The translations under genes were made by a program, and so were the position numbers. From Agrilactobacillus yilanensis (GTDB taxonomy: Bacteria; Bacillota; Bacilli; Lactobacillales; Lactobacillaceae): a stretch of 64,000 nucleotides of DNA. Below are positions 37,301 to 44,363 of this stretch, piece after piece; positions within the stretch are counted from its first letter, which is position 1, and every line of letters starts with the position of its first letter. The notes under the pieces are model-generated. The model saw nothing but the letters and a program-made list of their open reading frames with translations. It made no database searches and was not told the origin of the DNA. The stretch spans positions 186,001 through 250,000 of the forward strand of contig NZ_RHOY01000003.1 of NCBI RefSeq assembly GCF_003946725.1, written 5' to 3'.

Positions 37301-39535
37301 ATGAAAAACACCAAATTCAAAGCCTTTTTAAAAAGTCGTCTAGGCTTTTTTGCATTATTAGTTGCCTTGATTTGGATCAAATCACTTTTTATCTACTATA
37401 CTGATTTTTCGTTAGGCATCGAAAATCTGTTCCAGCATTTTATACTGTGGTTAAATCCTATCGGTACCAGTGCACTATTATTAAGTCTTGCGCTTTACAT
37501 ACGAAAGCCTATTGTATCTTATATCGGCATGTTCTCTGTATATGTTTTGCAAGTCCTGCTTTTATTCGCCAATGTCATCTATTATCGACAGGCAACAGAT
37601 TTTTTAACAATTAATACAATTATGAGTTCTAGCAAAGTCTCTCAAGGTTTAGGTAAGAGTACTTTGAGTTTACTGGCACCTCAAGATATTTTGTTATGGT
37701 TAGACATTATTATCATTTTAGTTTTATTATTCAGACACATTATCCCAATTGATAAGCGGCCTTTTCCTACTAAAAAAGCATTCATCATCAGTCTATGCTC
37801 GTTTACTTTTTTCTTGTTTAATCTCTTTTTAGCAGAAACCAATCGGCCACAGCTATTAACGCGGACTTTTGACCGAAACTATATTGTAAAATATCTTGGT
37901 TTGGAAAATTTTATGTTTTACGATGGTATTAAAACTGCTCAAAACAATCAAGTTCGAGCAAACAGTGATGGCAGCGAAATGACGGCGGCCTATAATTATA
38001 TCCAAGACAATTACGCGGCACCAAACCCGGCTTATTTCGGTAAAGCTAAAGGGAAAAATGTGCTTATTATTCATTTGGAAAGCTTCCAGCAATTTTTAAT
38101 TGATAAAAAGATTAATGGCCAAGAAGTAACCCCGTTCTTAAATTCTATTTATCACGATAAATCTACTTTAGGCTTTAGCAACTTCTTCCACGAGGTTGGT
38201 CAGGGCCGTACAAGTGATGCAGAAACGATGCTAGAAACCGGTCTTTTTGGTTTGCCAGAAGGCTCTGTATTTACTTCTTTAGGTAGTGATAATACTTTTG
38301 AAGCAGCACCGGCTATCCTACAGCAACAGCAAGATTATACTAGTGCTGTCTTCCACGGCAATACCGGTAGCTTTTGGAATCGGAAAGATGTTTATCGTAA
38401 TTTAGGCTACAATTACTTCTTTGACGCTTCTTATTTTGATACTTCTAAAGATAGCGCCATTGGTTATGGCTTAAAGGACAAACTGCTATTCGCCGAAAGT
38501 ATTAAGTATTTAGAACGCATGCAACAACCATTTTATGCAAAATTCATCACGGTAACTAACCATTTTCCATTTTCTTTGAGTGATACTGACAGTGATTTTC
38601 CTAAGCCAGATACAGGGGATGATGTGGTTGATAACTATTTCAGTACAGCTCATTATTTAGACCAATCGCTGGAACAGTTTTTTACTTACTTAAAATCTTC
38701 CGGTCTCTATGATAATTCAATGATTGTTATCTATGGCGATCACTATGGTTTAAGTAATACAAACAACCAAGCATTGGCACCATTGCTCGATAAAAACGCC
38801 AGTGACTGGACGGCTTATGACAACGCTCAGCTGCAGCGGGTACCTTTTATGATCCATATGCCTGGTTTAAAAGGCGGTATTGATGATACTTATGGTGGTG
38901 AGATCGATGTTTTACCAACTATAATGCAGTTACTAGGTATCAAAACTAAGCCTTATATGTTCTTAGGCACAGATCTCTTGTCTAAAGATCATAACGCAAC
39001 TGTCGCGTTTAGAAATCAAGACTTTGTAACACCTGAATATACTGTTTTAGGCGGAAAAGGTGCCAAGAGTACTGTCTATGACAATGCCACTGGTAAAGTG
39101 CTCACCGATCTGACCAAAACTCAAATAAACACTATCAATGCCGCTCAAGCTAACGTTTCCAAACGATTGAGTATTTCAGACAGCATCAATAATAAAAACC
39201 TACTACGTTTTTATACACCTAATGGCTTTACCCCGGTCAATCCGTTAAACCAAGACTATACAAAGAATTGGTTAAATATGATTGATATTGAAAATCAGCT
39301 GGGGAAAAAATCTACGAGTCTTTATTCTAAAAATAATGGTACGACAACTGGGATGTACAATACAGACGCTCCTGAACTTGCAGATGATCCGACAGCCATC
39401 ACACAATTGCCGGAAGACATTTTAGAAAGTAATAACGCAACAAGTGATGGTACGATAGACAAATCCGCTCAAAGCACCAGTACAAAAAACGCTGCTGCTC
39501 ATAGTTCCAGCAGCAACGCGATAACATCAAAATAA
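37301..39535 (+). CDS. ltaS: LtaS-type lipoteichoic acid synthase / phosphoglycerol transferase
   Basis: 744 residues with GAAAGGAC upstream. Five N-terminal membrane helices (to about residue 190) precede an extracellular sulfatase-fold domain. Metal and catalytic motifs: NVLIIHLESFQQFL (Glu), GQGRTSDAE with the nucleophilic Thr304, STAHYLDQSL, and YGDHYG. The enzyme transfers glycerol phosphate from phosphatidylglycerol to growing lipoteichoic acid. The tail after about residue 660 is Ser/Thr/Asn-rich and unstructured. It could be the main synthase or an LtaS2 paralogue; sequence alone does not decide. Confidence 0.88.
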   Translation: MKNTKFKAFLKSRLGFFALLVALIWIKSLFIYYTDFSLGIENLFQHFILWLNPIGTSALLLSLALYIRKPIVSYIGMFSVYVLQVLLLFANVIYYRQATDFLTINTIMSSSKVSQGLGKSTLSLLAPQDILLWLDIIIILVLLFRHIIPIDKRPFPTKKAFIISLCSFTFFLFNLFLAETNRPQLLTRTFDRNYIVKYLGLENFMFYDGIKTAQNNQVRANSDGSEMTAAYNYIQDNYAAPNPAYFGKAKGKNVLIIHLESFQQFLIDKKINGQEVTPFLNSIYHDKSTLGFSNFFHEVGQGRTSDAETMLETGLFGLPEGSVFTSLGSDNTFEAAPAILQQQQDYTSAVFHGNTGSFWNRKDVYRNLGYNYFFDASYFDTSKDSAIGYGLKDKLLFAESIKYLERMQQPFYAKFITVTNHFPFSLSDTDSDFPKPDTGDDVVDNYFSTAHYLDQSLEQFFTYLKSSGLYDNSMIVIYGDHYGLSNTNNQALAPLLDKNASDWTAYDNAQLQRVPFMIHMPGLKGGIDDTYGGEIDVLPTIMQLLGIKTKPYMFLGTDLLSKDHNATVAFRNQDFVTPEYTVLGGKGAKSTVYDNATGKVLTDLTKTQINTINAAQANVSKRLSISDSINNKNLLRFYTPNGFTPVNPLNQDYTKNWLNMIDIENQLGKKSTSLYSKNNGTTTGMYNTDAPELADDPTAITQLPEDILESNNATSDGTIDKSAQSTSTKNAAAHSSSSNAITSK

Positions 39536-39537
39536 GC

Positions 39538-39840
39538 TTAATGCTTTTGATGGCTTAACCACTTCGTTACTTTTTGAGTAAGCAAGGCGTTTAATGCTTC
39601 ATCCGAAATATCTAACTTATAAAGTATGGCGTAAGTTACCAATAATACGTCCACTAATTCTTCTTGTACATCTACTTTAGTCAGCTGCTTATAATCATTG
39701 CCAGAGACCTTCATTGCTGCTAAATAAGCTTGTGCAGCTTCGCCAACTTCTTCAGAAAGTTTTAGAAATTGCTGTTCTACAGTTTTGGGTTCTTTTAGCG
39801 CTGCAGCTTTAATTTGATTTTGTATTGTTGTCATCATCAT
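39538..39840 (-). CDS. MazG-like nucleotide pyrophosphohydrolase
   Basis: About 100 residues; start is one of three consecutive ATGs (39840-39834) after AAAGGATG. EQQFLKLSEEVGEAAQAYL and VDVQEELVDVLLV provide the EExxE and ExxD metal-binding motifs of all-alpha NTP pyrophosphatases. Such enzymes hydrolyse NTPs or dNTPs to NMP and pyrophosphate, often for house-cleaning. Its stop lies two bases from the converging ltaS stop. Confidence 0.82.
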   Translation of the reverse strand: MMMTTIQNQIKAAALKEPKTVEQQFLKLSEEVGEAAQAYLAAMKVSGNDYKQLTKVDVQEELVDVLLVTYAILYKLDISDEALNALLTQKVTKWLSHQKH

Positions 39841-39860
39841 GCACATCCTTTTATCCAAAT

Positions 39861-39913
39861 AAATCGAGGTTACTTTTAAATTGTGTTTTGTTTAAAAGTA
39901 ACCTCGATTTTTA
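39861..39913. terminator. Long terminator hairpin
   Basis: AAATCGAGGTTACTTTTAAA (39861-39880) pairs with TTTAAAAGTAACCTCGATTT. It lies after the DUF2314-like gene and before the mazG-like gene, both on the minus strand. Nineteen or more paired bases. Confidence 0.85.
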
Positions 39914-39917
39914 TAAT

Positions 39918-40214
39918 TTAACATTTACATTCATAAGTCATTCTAGGATTCATGATGCCAATGATATTATTCTTTTGAAATGTTACCGTGTCGTTTTCAC
40001 TTAAATCAGCAACTTGACTTGGACAGTTGATCAAAACACCGGTGAATTGATCATCTTCAATTTTATCAACTCTAACCCACATGCGTTCTAAAATAGTATC
40101 GCCGTTTTTAAATCCCAATTTCACTAACGTATGATTATCAATTGTTGCTAATTGTAATTGTGATGGGCGTTGCACATTTTCTAAAGTTTCAATATTTAAT
40201 AATGCATAAGCCAC
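39918..40214 (-). CDS. DUF2314-like protein
   Basis: 98 residues from GTG 40214; GGAGGT lies seven to eight bases upstream and an upstream ATG overlaps that site, so GTG is preferred. KNGDTILERMWVRVDKIEDDQFTGVLIN and DTVTFQKNNIIGI match the DUF2314 (YegJ-like) beta-barrel pattern ERMWVRV...GxLxN. Function of the family is unknown. The C-terminus has a CKC end. Confidence 0.65.
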   Translation of the reverse strand: MAYALLNIETLENVQRPSQLQLATIDNHTLVKLGFKNGDTILERMWVRVDKIEDDQFTGVLINCPSQVADLSENDTVTFQKNNIIGIMNPRMTYECKC

Positions 40215-40427
40215 AATAAATACCTCCATAATTTATATGATTTATCATTTTCATTATAGCACGGTTTATTTAGGATGATTAAATTAATTGATTAGGTCAA
40301 ATTCAATTATTTGATTTAATTTTACGTTGGATTGCTCAATAATTATCAATTATAATTGCTTTACACAACTGAATCAGTTATACTTGACATAGTTATTTTG
40401 ATAACTCCTTAATTTTATTACTTTCCT

Positions 40428-40467
40428 TTCCAAAAAAGAGTTGACGTCATCAGCTCTTTTTTATTTT
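40428..40467. terminator. Terminator-like hairpin without an obvious gene
   Basis: AAAAAAGAG..TGA/TCA..CTCTTTTTT stem with a T run. Preceded at 40386 by TTGACA and a small inverted repeat AGTTAT-tttg-ATAACT. See findings for a possible short transcript. Confidence 0.6.
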
Positions 40468-40509
40468 TGTTGAATATAAAATTAATAATATAAATTTAAA
40501 TTTAAATAA

Positions 40510-40560
40510 CTTGACTAAGACTAAGAATATATAAATATCCTAGCTTAGTCTATTTTTTTC
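40510..40560 (+). terminator. Second terminator-like hairpin
   Basis: GACTAAG/CTTAGTC outer stem with inner AT-rich pairs, followed by TATTTTTTTC. Lies 45 bases after the previous hairpin. Confidence 0.55.
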
Positions 40561-40670
40561 TTATAATCTTTTTAAGATTTACTTCACAGATCATTCAAAC
40601 TTTTTATGTACTATAATAATTGTGTTAAAGCCTAACACGTAACTTCAACAGTTTATAAATGAACAACCAA

Positions 40671-40754
40671 TGGGCTATAGCTTTCGGTAACTGGGCAAGA
40701 TACACTCTTAGTGTATTACTAAGTCTGAAACAGGTTCGACTCCTGTTAGCTCGA
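40671..40754 (+). ncRNA. tRNA-like element (degenerate tRNA, 84 bases)
   Basis: Acceptor TGGGCTA (40671-40677) pairs with TAGCTCG (40747-40753) using two G-U pairs. The T arm ACAGG-TTCGACT-CCTGT is perfect. An anticodon-like hairpin ATACA-CTCTTAG-TGTAT would present CTT. The D region is irregular and 13 bases separate anticodon stem and T stem. The 5' 11 bases equal those typical of tRNA-Gln(TTG) genes (TGGGCTATAGC). A TATAAT box lies at 40612-40617. Probably a decayed or specialised tRNA; not a standard decoder. Confidence 0.5.
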
Positions 40755-40849
40755 TAAGTAGTTTCTTGTACCTTTCATTTTGTCTAAAATTAGCTATAAA
40801 TCAGCATTTATTGTAATTTTACTTTCTATATTATCTTAATATGTTTTAA

Positions 40850-40873
40850 AAAAGTATGTTCAAAAGTATGTTC
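40850..40873. repeat. Two tandem copies of a 12-base repeat
   Basis: AAAAGTATGTTC occurs twice head to tail at 40850-40861 and 40862-40873, just outside the group II intron end. It could be an integrase arm site or chance duplication. Confidence 0.55.
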
Positions 40874-40875
40874 AT

Positions 40876-40942
40876 TTTATAGGAGGTAGCTAAGCTACCG
40901 ACCTCTCATGCCACCGTACGTACGGATCCGTATACGGCAGTT
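40876..40942 (-). mobile_element. 3' tail of a group II intron (domains V and VI only)
   Basis: On the minus strand GCCGTATACGG...CCGTACGTACGGTGG forms domain V, followed by ATGAGAGG, the domain VI hairpin GGTAGCTTAGCTACC and the end TCCTAT. These are typical of the last 70 or so bases of bacterial group II introns. No reverse transcriptase gene is present upstream, so the intron is truncated to its 3' end and cannot be autonomous. Confidence 0.65.
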
Positions 40943-41070
40943 TTTTATGCAATTAGGACAAAATAGGACTGATTTTTGACTTAAATTGTCAACCCAAACG
41001 GTGATCTGGGCTTTTTGCGTATATAAACAGGGCGTGAGAAACTCCCCTGTGCGTTGCACTGTGCCATCTG

Positions 41071-41093
41071 ACTCCGGGTATGGCACCCGGAGT
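41071..41093. repeat. Perfect 9-base inverted repeat
   Basis: ACTCCGGGT-ATGGC-ACCCGGAGT in higher-GC foreign sequence between the cassette terminator and the intron tail. No T run follows; role unknown. Confidence 0.6.
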
Positions 41094-41097
41094 ACAT

Positions 41098-41122
41098 AAA
41101 AAGCCCGACCAGGGTCAGGCTT
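41098..41122 (-). terminator. Terminator of small-protein cassette
   Basis: Minus strand AGCCTGACC/GGTCGGGCT stem followed by TTTTT, 39 bases after the HTH gene stop. Confidence 0.8.
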
Positions 41123-41160
41123 GGTCGCCGGTGTATCTCGGCCAGTATTTTCGGCGTAGC

Positions 41161-41370
41161 TCACTTCTTCCGTGGATCAAGTTCACCTGTCACGGCTTCC
41201 ATACCGGCGACCGTGACGACAATCTGTCGGCCGTCAAACTTGCGCCATGATCCAGCCGGCCACTTATGGGGTGATTGTCGAATACTGACGCGCACATAGT
41301 CCTTATTCTTTCCCCAGATGCGGGCTGCCTCTGCGGCGCCCATCAGCTCACTACTACTTAAATCAACCAC
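41161..41370 (-). CDS. Small helix-turn-helix DNA-binding protein (plasmid/phage type)
   Basis: 69 residues from GTG 41370 with AAGGAG eight bases upstream. SELMGAAEAARIWGKNKDYVRVSI looks like an excisionase/MerR-type helix-turn-helix, followed by a winged GSWRKFDGRQIVVT strand pair. Similar short proteins occur on LAB plasmids and phages. It overlaps the preceding 33-codon gene by 13 bases and is followed by a terminator, so it closes a three-gene cassette. GC content is visibly above the surroundings, suggesting transfer. Confidence 0.65.
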   Translation of the reverse strand: MVDLSSSELMGAAEAARIWGKNKDYVRVSIRQSPHKWPAGSWRKFDGRQIVVTVAGMEAVTGELDPRKK

Positions 41371-41459
41371 GATAAAATCTCCTTAATCGCCCACAAAAAC
41401 AATGCCACCGATAGTGCAAGGCCAGCGAGTTTATAGTATTTCTTTTCTTGTTTGCTCAT
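41358..41459 (-). CDS. Small single-helix membrane peptide, 33 residues
   Basis: ATG at 41459; peptide MSKQEKKYYKLAGLALSVAL then FLWAIKEILSWLI. A basic N-terminus and one hydrophobic helix predict an inner-membrane peptide. No clear ribosome site. It overlaps the HTH gene start by 13 bases, suggesting coupling. Candidate toxin-, holin- or bacteriocin-like peptide; no assignment can be made. Confidence 0.5.
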   Translation of the reverse strand: MSKQEKKYYKLAGLALSVALFLWAIKEILSWLI

Positions 41460-41511
41460 GCTATCATATAGCTATGACAAGAGCCAGGGTGTTTCCGCCC
41501 CAGCCTTGCTA

Positions 41512-41649
41512 TTAGGTTAAACGCTTGATGATGAATTTGATGAGGTCTATCAACTGTGTTACTAGTATGGCCCACGCTCCCAAGGCAACGTATCTGGCGG
41601 TGCGAACCTTGAGCTCATCTTCAGGCGTTTTCTTTTCGTGCTTTGCCAT
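41512..41649 (-). CDS. Small single-helix membrane protein, 45 residues
   Basis: ATG at 41649 with GGCGGAAAG upstream. The peptide starts MAKHEKKTPEDELKVRTARY and ends in a hydrophobic helix VALGAWAILVTQLIDLIKFI with a basic KRLT tail. First gene of a cassette with the 33-residue peptide and the HTH protein. Not recognised. Confidence 0.55.
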   Translation of the reverse strand: MAKHEKKTPEDELKVRTARYVALGAWAILVTQLIDLIKFIIKRLT

Positions 41650-41677
41650 ATCTTTCCGCCTTCCATGTTTATATAAT

Positions 41678-41717
41678 AACCCGTTAGAGTATTAAAACCA
41701 ATACACTAACGGGTTTT
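41678..41717 (+). terminator. Hairpin upstream of the small-protein cassette
   Basis: AACCCGTTAG.GTATT/AATAC.CTAACGGGTT stem with a T-rich run on the plus strand. It could end a plus-strand transcript or act in the cassette leader on the minus strand. Confidence 0.55.
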
Positions 41718-41917
41718 ATTTTGCAAAATAATAAGCCCCCACTCAAATTTAATCGAGTAGAGGCTTCTTTGCATGTTATTTTGCGGATTCGTGCGTCACC
41801 ACCAGCAGCAATATAATCCTGATCTGATACCTGATAGTGTAACTCATCATTAACCATTTTTATGCTTAAAACTCGCCATTGGCTTTGCCCCTTTAAAGTA
41901 ATACTCGCCCTAAAAAT

Positions 41918-42076
41918 ACGACGCAAACATGTAGCGATTGCAGTTTTGTAATGAGTGGTGACCAAAAACTCACGCTTGCTGACCGCGAATGAACGTGCCC
42001 ACTATGTGGTGCCTATCACATTCGTGACCACAACGCTGCAATAAATATCCTAGCTAAAGGTCTAGCACTTAATTAG
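41918..42076 (+). pseudogene. tnpB (IS200/IS605 family) C-terminal remnant
   Basis: Plus-strand reading gives NTTQTCSDCS, then KLTLADRE, stop (TGA at 41990-41992 where Trp is expected), TCPLCG and RDHNAAINILAKGLALN. This is the zinc-ribbon end (CxxC...CxxC) of TnpB with a nonsense mutation. No 5' part survives. A right-end hairpin follows at 42084. Confidence 0.75.
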
Positions 42077-42083
42077 AGAATAC

Positions 42084-42107
42084 AGTCCGCCTGGTAACCC
42101 GCGGACT
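42084..42107 (+). mobile_element. IS605-type right-end hairpin
   Basis: AGTCCGC-CTGGTAACCC-GCGGACT, eight bases after the tnpB stop, as at the right end of IS200/IS605 elements. The element boundary probably falls shortly after, near the start of the hicB remnant. Confidence 0.6.
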
Positions 42108-42130
42108 TTAAAGGCTTTGATAATTAGTCG

Positions 42131-42531
42131 GTGAAATACTTAGTTCATTTTCCTGATTTCGACAGCACTGGCACTCATGGTAAAGATATTTCGAATGCAA
42201 TATTTATGGCTTCTGACTGGCTAGGAATGATGCTCTCTACGATAATTGCAGATGAAGAATCCCTCCCAACTCCATCGGCCATTAACAAGCTATCACTAAT
42301 TGATGATAATCCATTCAAAGATGATAAGAATTTTTCAACTACTTTCGATCTCTCTAAATCTTTTATTTCTATGGTCTTAGTTGACGTATCTAAATATCTC
42401 AGCGATATGGAACCAGTCAAAAAACACTCACTATTCCCAAGTGGGCCGATCGTGCAGGCAAAAAGCTAAGAATCAACTTCTCGCAAACACTAACCGAAGC
42501 AATCGCAGAGCAAATCTCAAGTAAAGATTAG
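42131..42531 (+). pseudogene. hicB: hicB antitoxin, 5'-truncated and frameshifted
   Basis: YLVHFPDFDSTGTHGKDISNA and WLGMMLSTIIADEESLPTPS are the HicB antitoxin body; VDVSKYLSDMEPVKK precedes a run of six A residues. One additional A would restore TLTIPKWADRAGKKL and INFSQTLTEAIAEQISSKD to 42529. In the present frame it stops at 42469. The first dozen codons are missing next to the IS605 end, and no hicA is present. A former HicAB module is the likely source. Confidence 0.75.
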
Positions 42532-42541
42532 TGACTTTAAT

Positions 42542-42575
42542 AAAAAGCACTGTCAAAAATGGCAGTGCTTTTTAT
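42542..42575. terminator. Bidirectional terminator after hicB remnant
   Basis: AAAAAGCACTG.C/G.CAGTGCTTTTT hairpin. Confidence 0.8.
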
Positions 42576-42826
42576 TTACTAGACGGCTCATCACCACTTT
42601 TTGCAAACTGTTCTCTAAAATCTTGATTACTTTTATTCTGACAATTTTTTAAACCATGCTGGAACTGGCTCTGCCAGTTTAGCATCTTAGCTGCTGTTAA
42701 CCTTGTTTGCTTTATAATCCCGATTAGCTTAAGCGGCAAGTTGTCCCTTTTGAATTCGTAAGTCACTTTTTCAGCCGCAATGCTTTTTGGAGTTACCTCA
42801 ATCTCTACCTTATTATCGCAATTCAA
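42572..42826 (-). CDS. Hypothetical protein fragment
   Basis: 84 residues if started at TTG 42826; the frame stays open upstream to about 42889 without a good start or ribosome site, so the N-terminus may be lost. KVEIEVTPKSIAAEKVTYEFKR reads like genuine beta-strand protein; the C-terminal half is basic and Gln/Asn-rich. No family recognised. It lies in the debris region and may be a decaying gene. Confidence 0.35.
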   Translation of the reverse strand: MNCDNKVEIEVTPKSIAAEKVTYEFKRDNLPLKLIGIIKQTRLTAAKMLNWQSQFQHGLKNCQNKSNQDFREQFAKSGDEPSSK

Positions 42827-42921
42827 TTCAACGAAAAATACTTTTTTAATAATTTGAAAAATAAAATAAATAGGTTCATCATAGATTAGTTACAAAATTC
42901 ATAACTAGGTCAGGTGCAACT

Positions 42922-43602
42922 ATGATTAGATACAAAACGCCAAATATTTTTCAGCTTCGAGAAATCGCCATTGGCTTAACTTTTATTGGTGGTTTCATCG
43001 ACGCCTATACTTTTGTTCAAAGAGGTGGTGTTTTAGCTGCTGGGCAAACTGGGAATATTATTTTTTTGAGTGTTGATCTTGCAAATCATAATATGCCCAA
43101 TGCTTTAACAAAATTACTCACCATTATTTGTTTTGTGCTTGGTATTTTTATTGTTGGTTTTTTCAAGCATCGTCCTAATCGATCTCATTACTGGCGCCTA
43201 ATTTTTTTAATCTTAGAATTTGTGGTTTGTTTAATCGTTGGCCTATTGCCTCAATCTGCACCGAATGATCTTGTAGTGCCTCTATTAGCCTTAGTGATGG
43301 CCATGCAGACCACGGCCTTCAGTCAAATAGAAGGTAACGCCTATAACAATGTCTTTTCAACAGGAAATTTAAAAAAAGCAATCAATAGTTTGACTGACTA
43401 TTTATTTAAAAAAGATAAAACTGCATTAGCGACCGGTTTAATTTATTTGGAACTTGTTTTGGGGTTTGCTAGTGGTGCCATTTTCTCTGCCTACTTGCAA
43501 AAAATACTCGGTCTAAGTACTATTTTAATCACTTGTGGGTTACTTTTATTAATCGGTGGTTATTATACGCTACTATTACATAAACGAGCTTTAACCAATT
43601 AA
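42922..43602 (+). CDS. YoaK/DUF1275-family membrane protein
   Basis: 226 residues, six to seven membrane helices. GLTFIGGFIDAYTFVQRGGVLAAGQTGNI at residues about 14-43 is the DUF1275 signature, followed by AMQTTAFSQIEG. Function is uncertain; members are inner-membrane proteins. A weak AGGTG site precedes the ATG. Converges on the ABC permease gene five bases away with no clear terminator. Confidence 0.83.
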   Translation: MIRYKTPNIFQLREIAIGLTFIGGFIDAYTFVQRGGVLAAGQTGNIIFLSVDLANHNMPNALTKLLTIICFVLGIFIVGFFKHRPNRSHYWRLIFLILEFVVCLIVGLLPQSAPNDLVVPLLALVMAMQTTAFSQIEGNAYNNVFSTGNLKKAINSLTDYLFKKDKTALATGLIYLELVLGFASGAIFSAYLQKILGLSTILITCGLLLLIGGYYTLLLHKRALTN

Positions 43603-43607
43603 AATAC

Positions 43608-44363
43608 CTATAATTTCTTACGATCAAATAATTTAACCGTTAAATATAATAAACCAATAGCTAGGCCAACTGTAATACACATGCTGGGCCATAAATCAAA
43701 AAATTTAGTGTCATCCTTTACAATTGTCAAATTTTTGGAAACTAGCGAAATAGGATTATAATTCACAGCACCTTTATAAAGATTAATTAAATTAAAAATA
43801 ATCATTACGATAACTGTCCCCAATAACCCACCAAAATTATTATTTATCATAGTTGATGTAAATAATAATAAACTCACTAAAAGCAAACCGAATATAAATA
43901 GTGGCCAAAGCGCCAACCAAATATGAGGACTTTTATTGTCTGGGAAATAATAATGTGTATAGCCTAAAGTTACTATAAAACATAGCCCAATACTCAACAG
44001 CCATTGTCCAAACAAAACGAAGCCTTTACTAAAAATTACAACCCGTCTCTGTAGCCCTTTCGTCAATAGATTCGTCAAACTACCTTTAGCTAATTCGTGA
44101 CTCATCGTACCACTAAAAATAATGGCAAATAAATAAAGCCCCATCTGACTGATATTTTTATAAAATTGTAACCATGAGTCTAAAGAAGTTGGATCAGGAA
44201 ATGGAATTGTTGTTTTTAAGCTCATTTTTAAAAGTTCTGGCGTTAATTTTGCAGTTAAAGGATTTAAAATACCAAATATAAAAAATACAATTACTAAAAT
44301 TAATATTTTTCTTGTACGCCAAGTTTCCATAATTTCTTTTTTTATAAATGCGATTGTTATCAT
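43608..44363 (-). CDS. ABC-2 type transporter permease
   Basis: 251 residues, six membrane helices, with the ABC-2 layout: a long first extracytoplasmic loop after helix 1, then five closely spaced helices. FSGTMSHELAKGSLTNLLTKG resembles the coupling region of export permeases. Its ATG overlaps the ATPase stop (ATGA). Partner of the upstream ATPase in an exporter of unknown substrate; bacteriocin immunity, lantibiotic or peptide export are possible. Confidence 0.8.
   Translation of the reverse strand: MITIAFIKKEIMETWRTRKILILVIVFFIFGILNPLTAKLTPELLKMSLKTTIPFPDPTSLDSWLQFYKNISQMGLYLFAIIFSGTMSHELAKGSLTNLLTKGLQRRVVIFSKGFVLFGQWLLSIGLCFIVTLGYTHYYFPDNKSPHIWLALWPLFIFGLLLVSLLLFTSTMINNNFGGLLGTVIVMIIFNLINLYKGAVNYNPISLVSKNLTIVKDDTKFFDLWPSMCITVGLAIGLLYLTVKLFDRKKL

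Noticed and set aside
40895-41164. 89-codon open frame starting GTG and overlapping the HTH gene by four bases
   Set aside because: A terminator lies within its first third and its C-terminus is read from group II intron domains V-VI, so it is probably chance continuation after the cassette.
41684-41965. 93-codon open frame on the minus strand
   Set aside because: Its N-terminus is antisense to the tnpB remnant and there is no ribosome site. Part of the middle might be another fragment but nothing is recognised.
42175-42420. 81-codon minus-strand frame opposite hicB
   Set aside because: The plus strand clearly encodes HicB motifs, so the opposite frame is a shadow.
40600-42900. Intact prophage or integrative element
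   Set aside because: Only fragments are present; no integrase, structural or replication gene was found.
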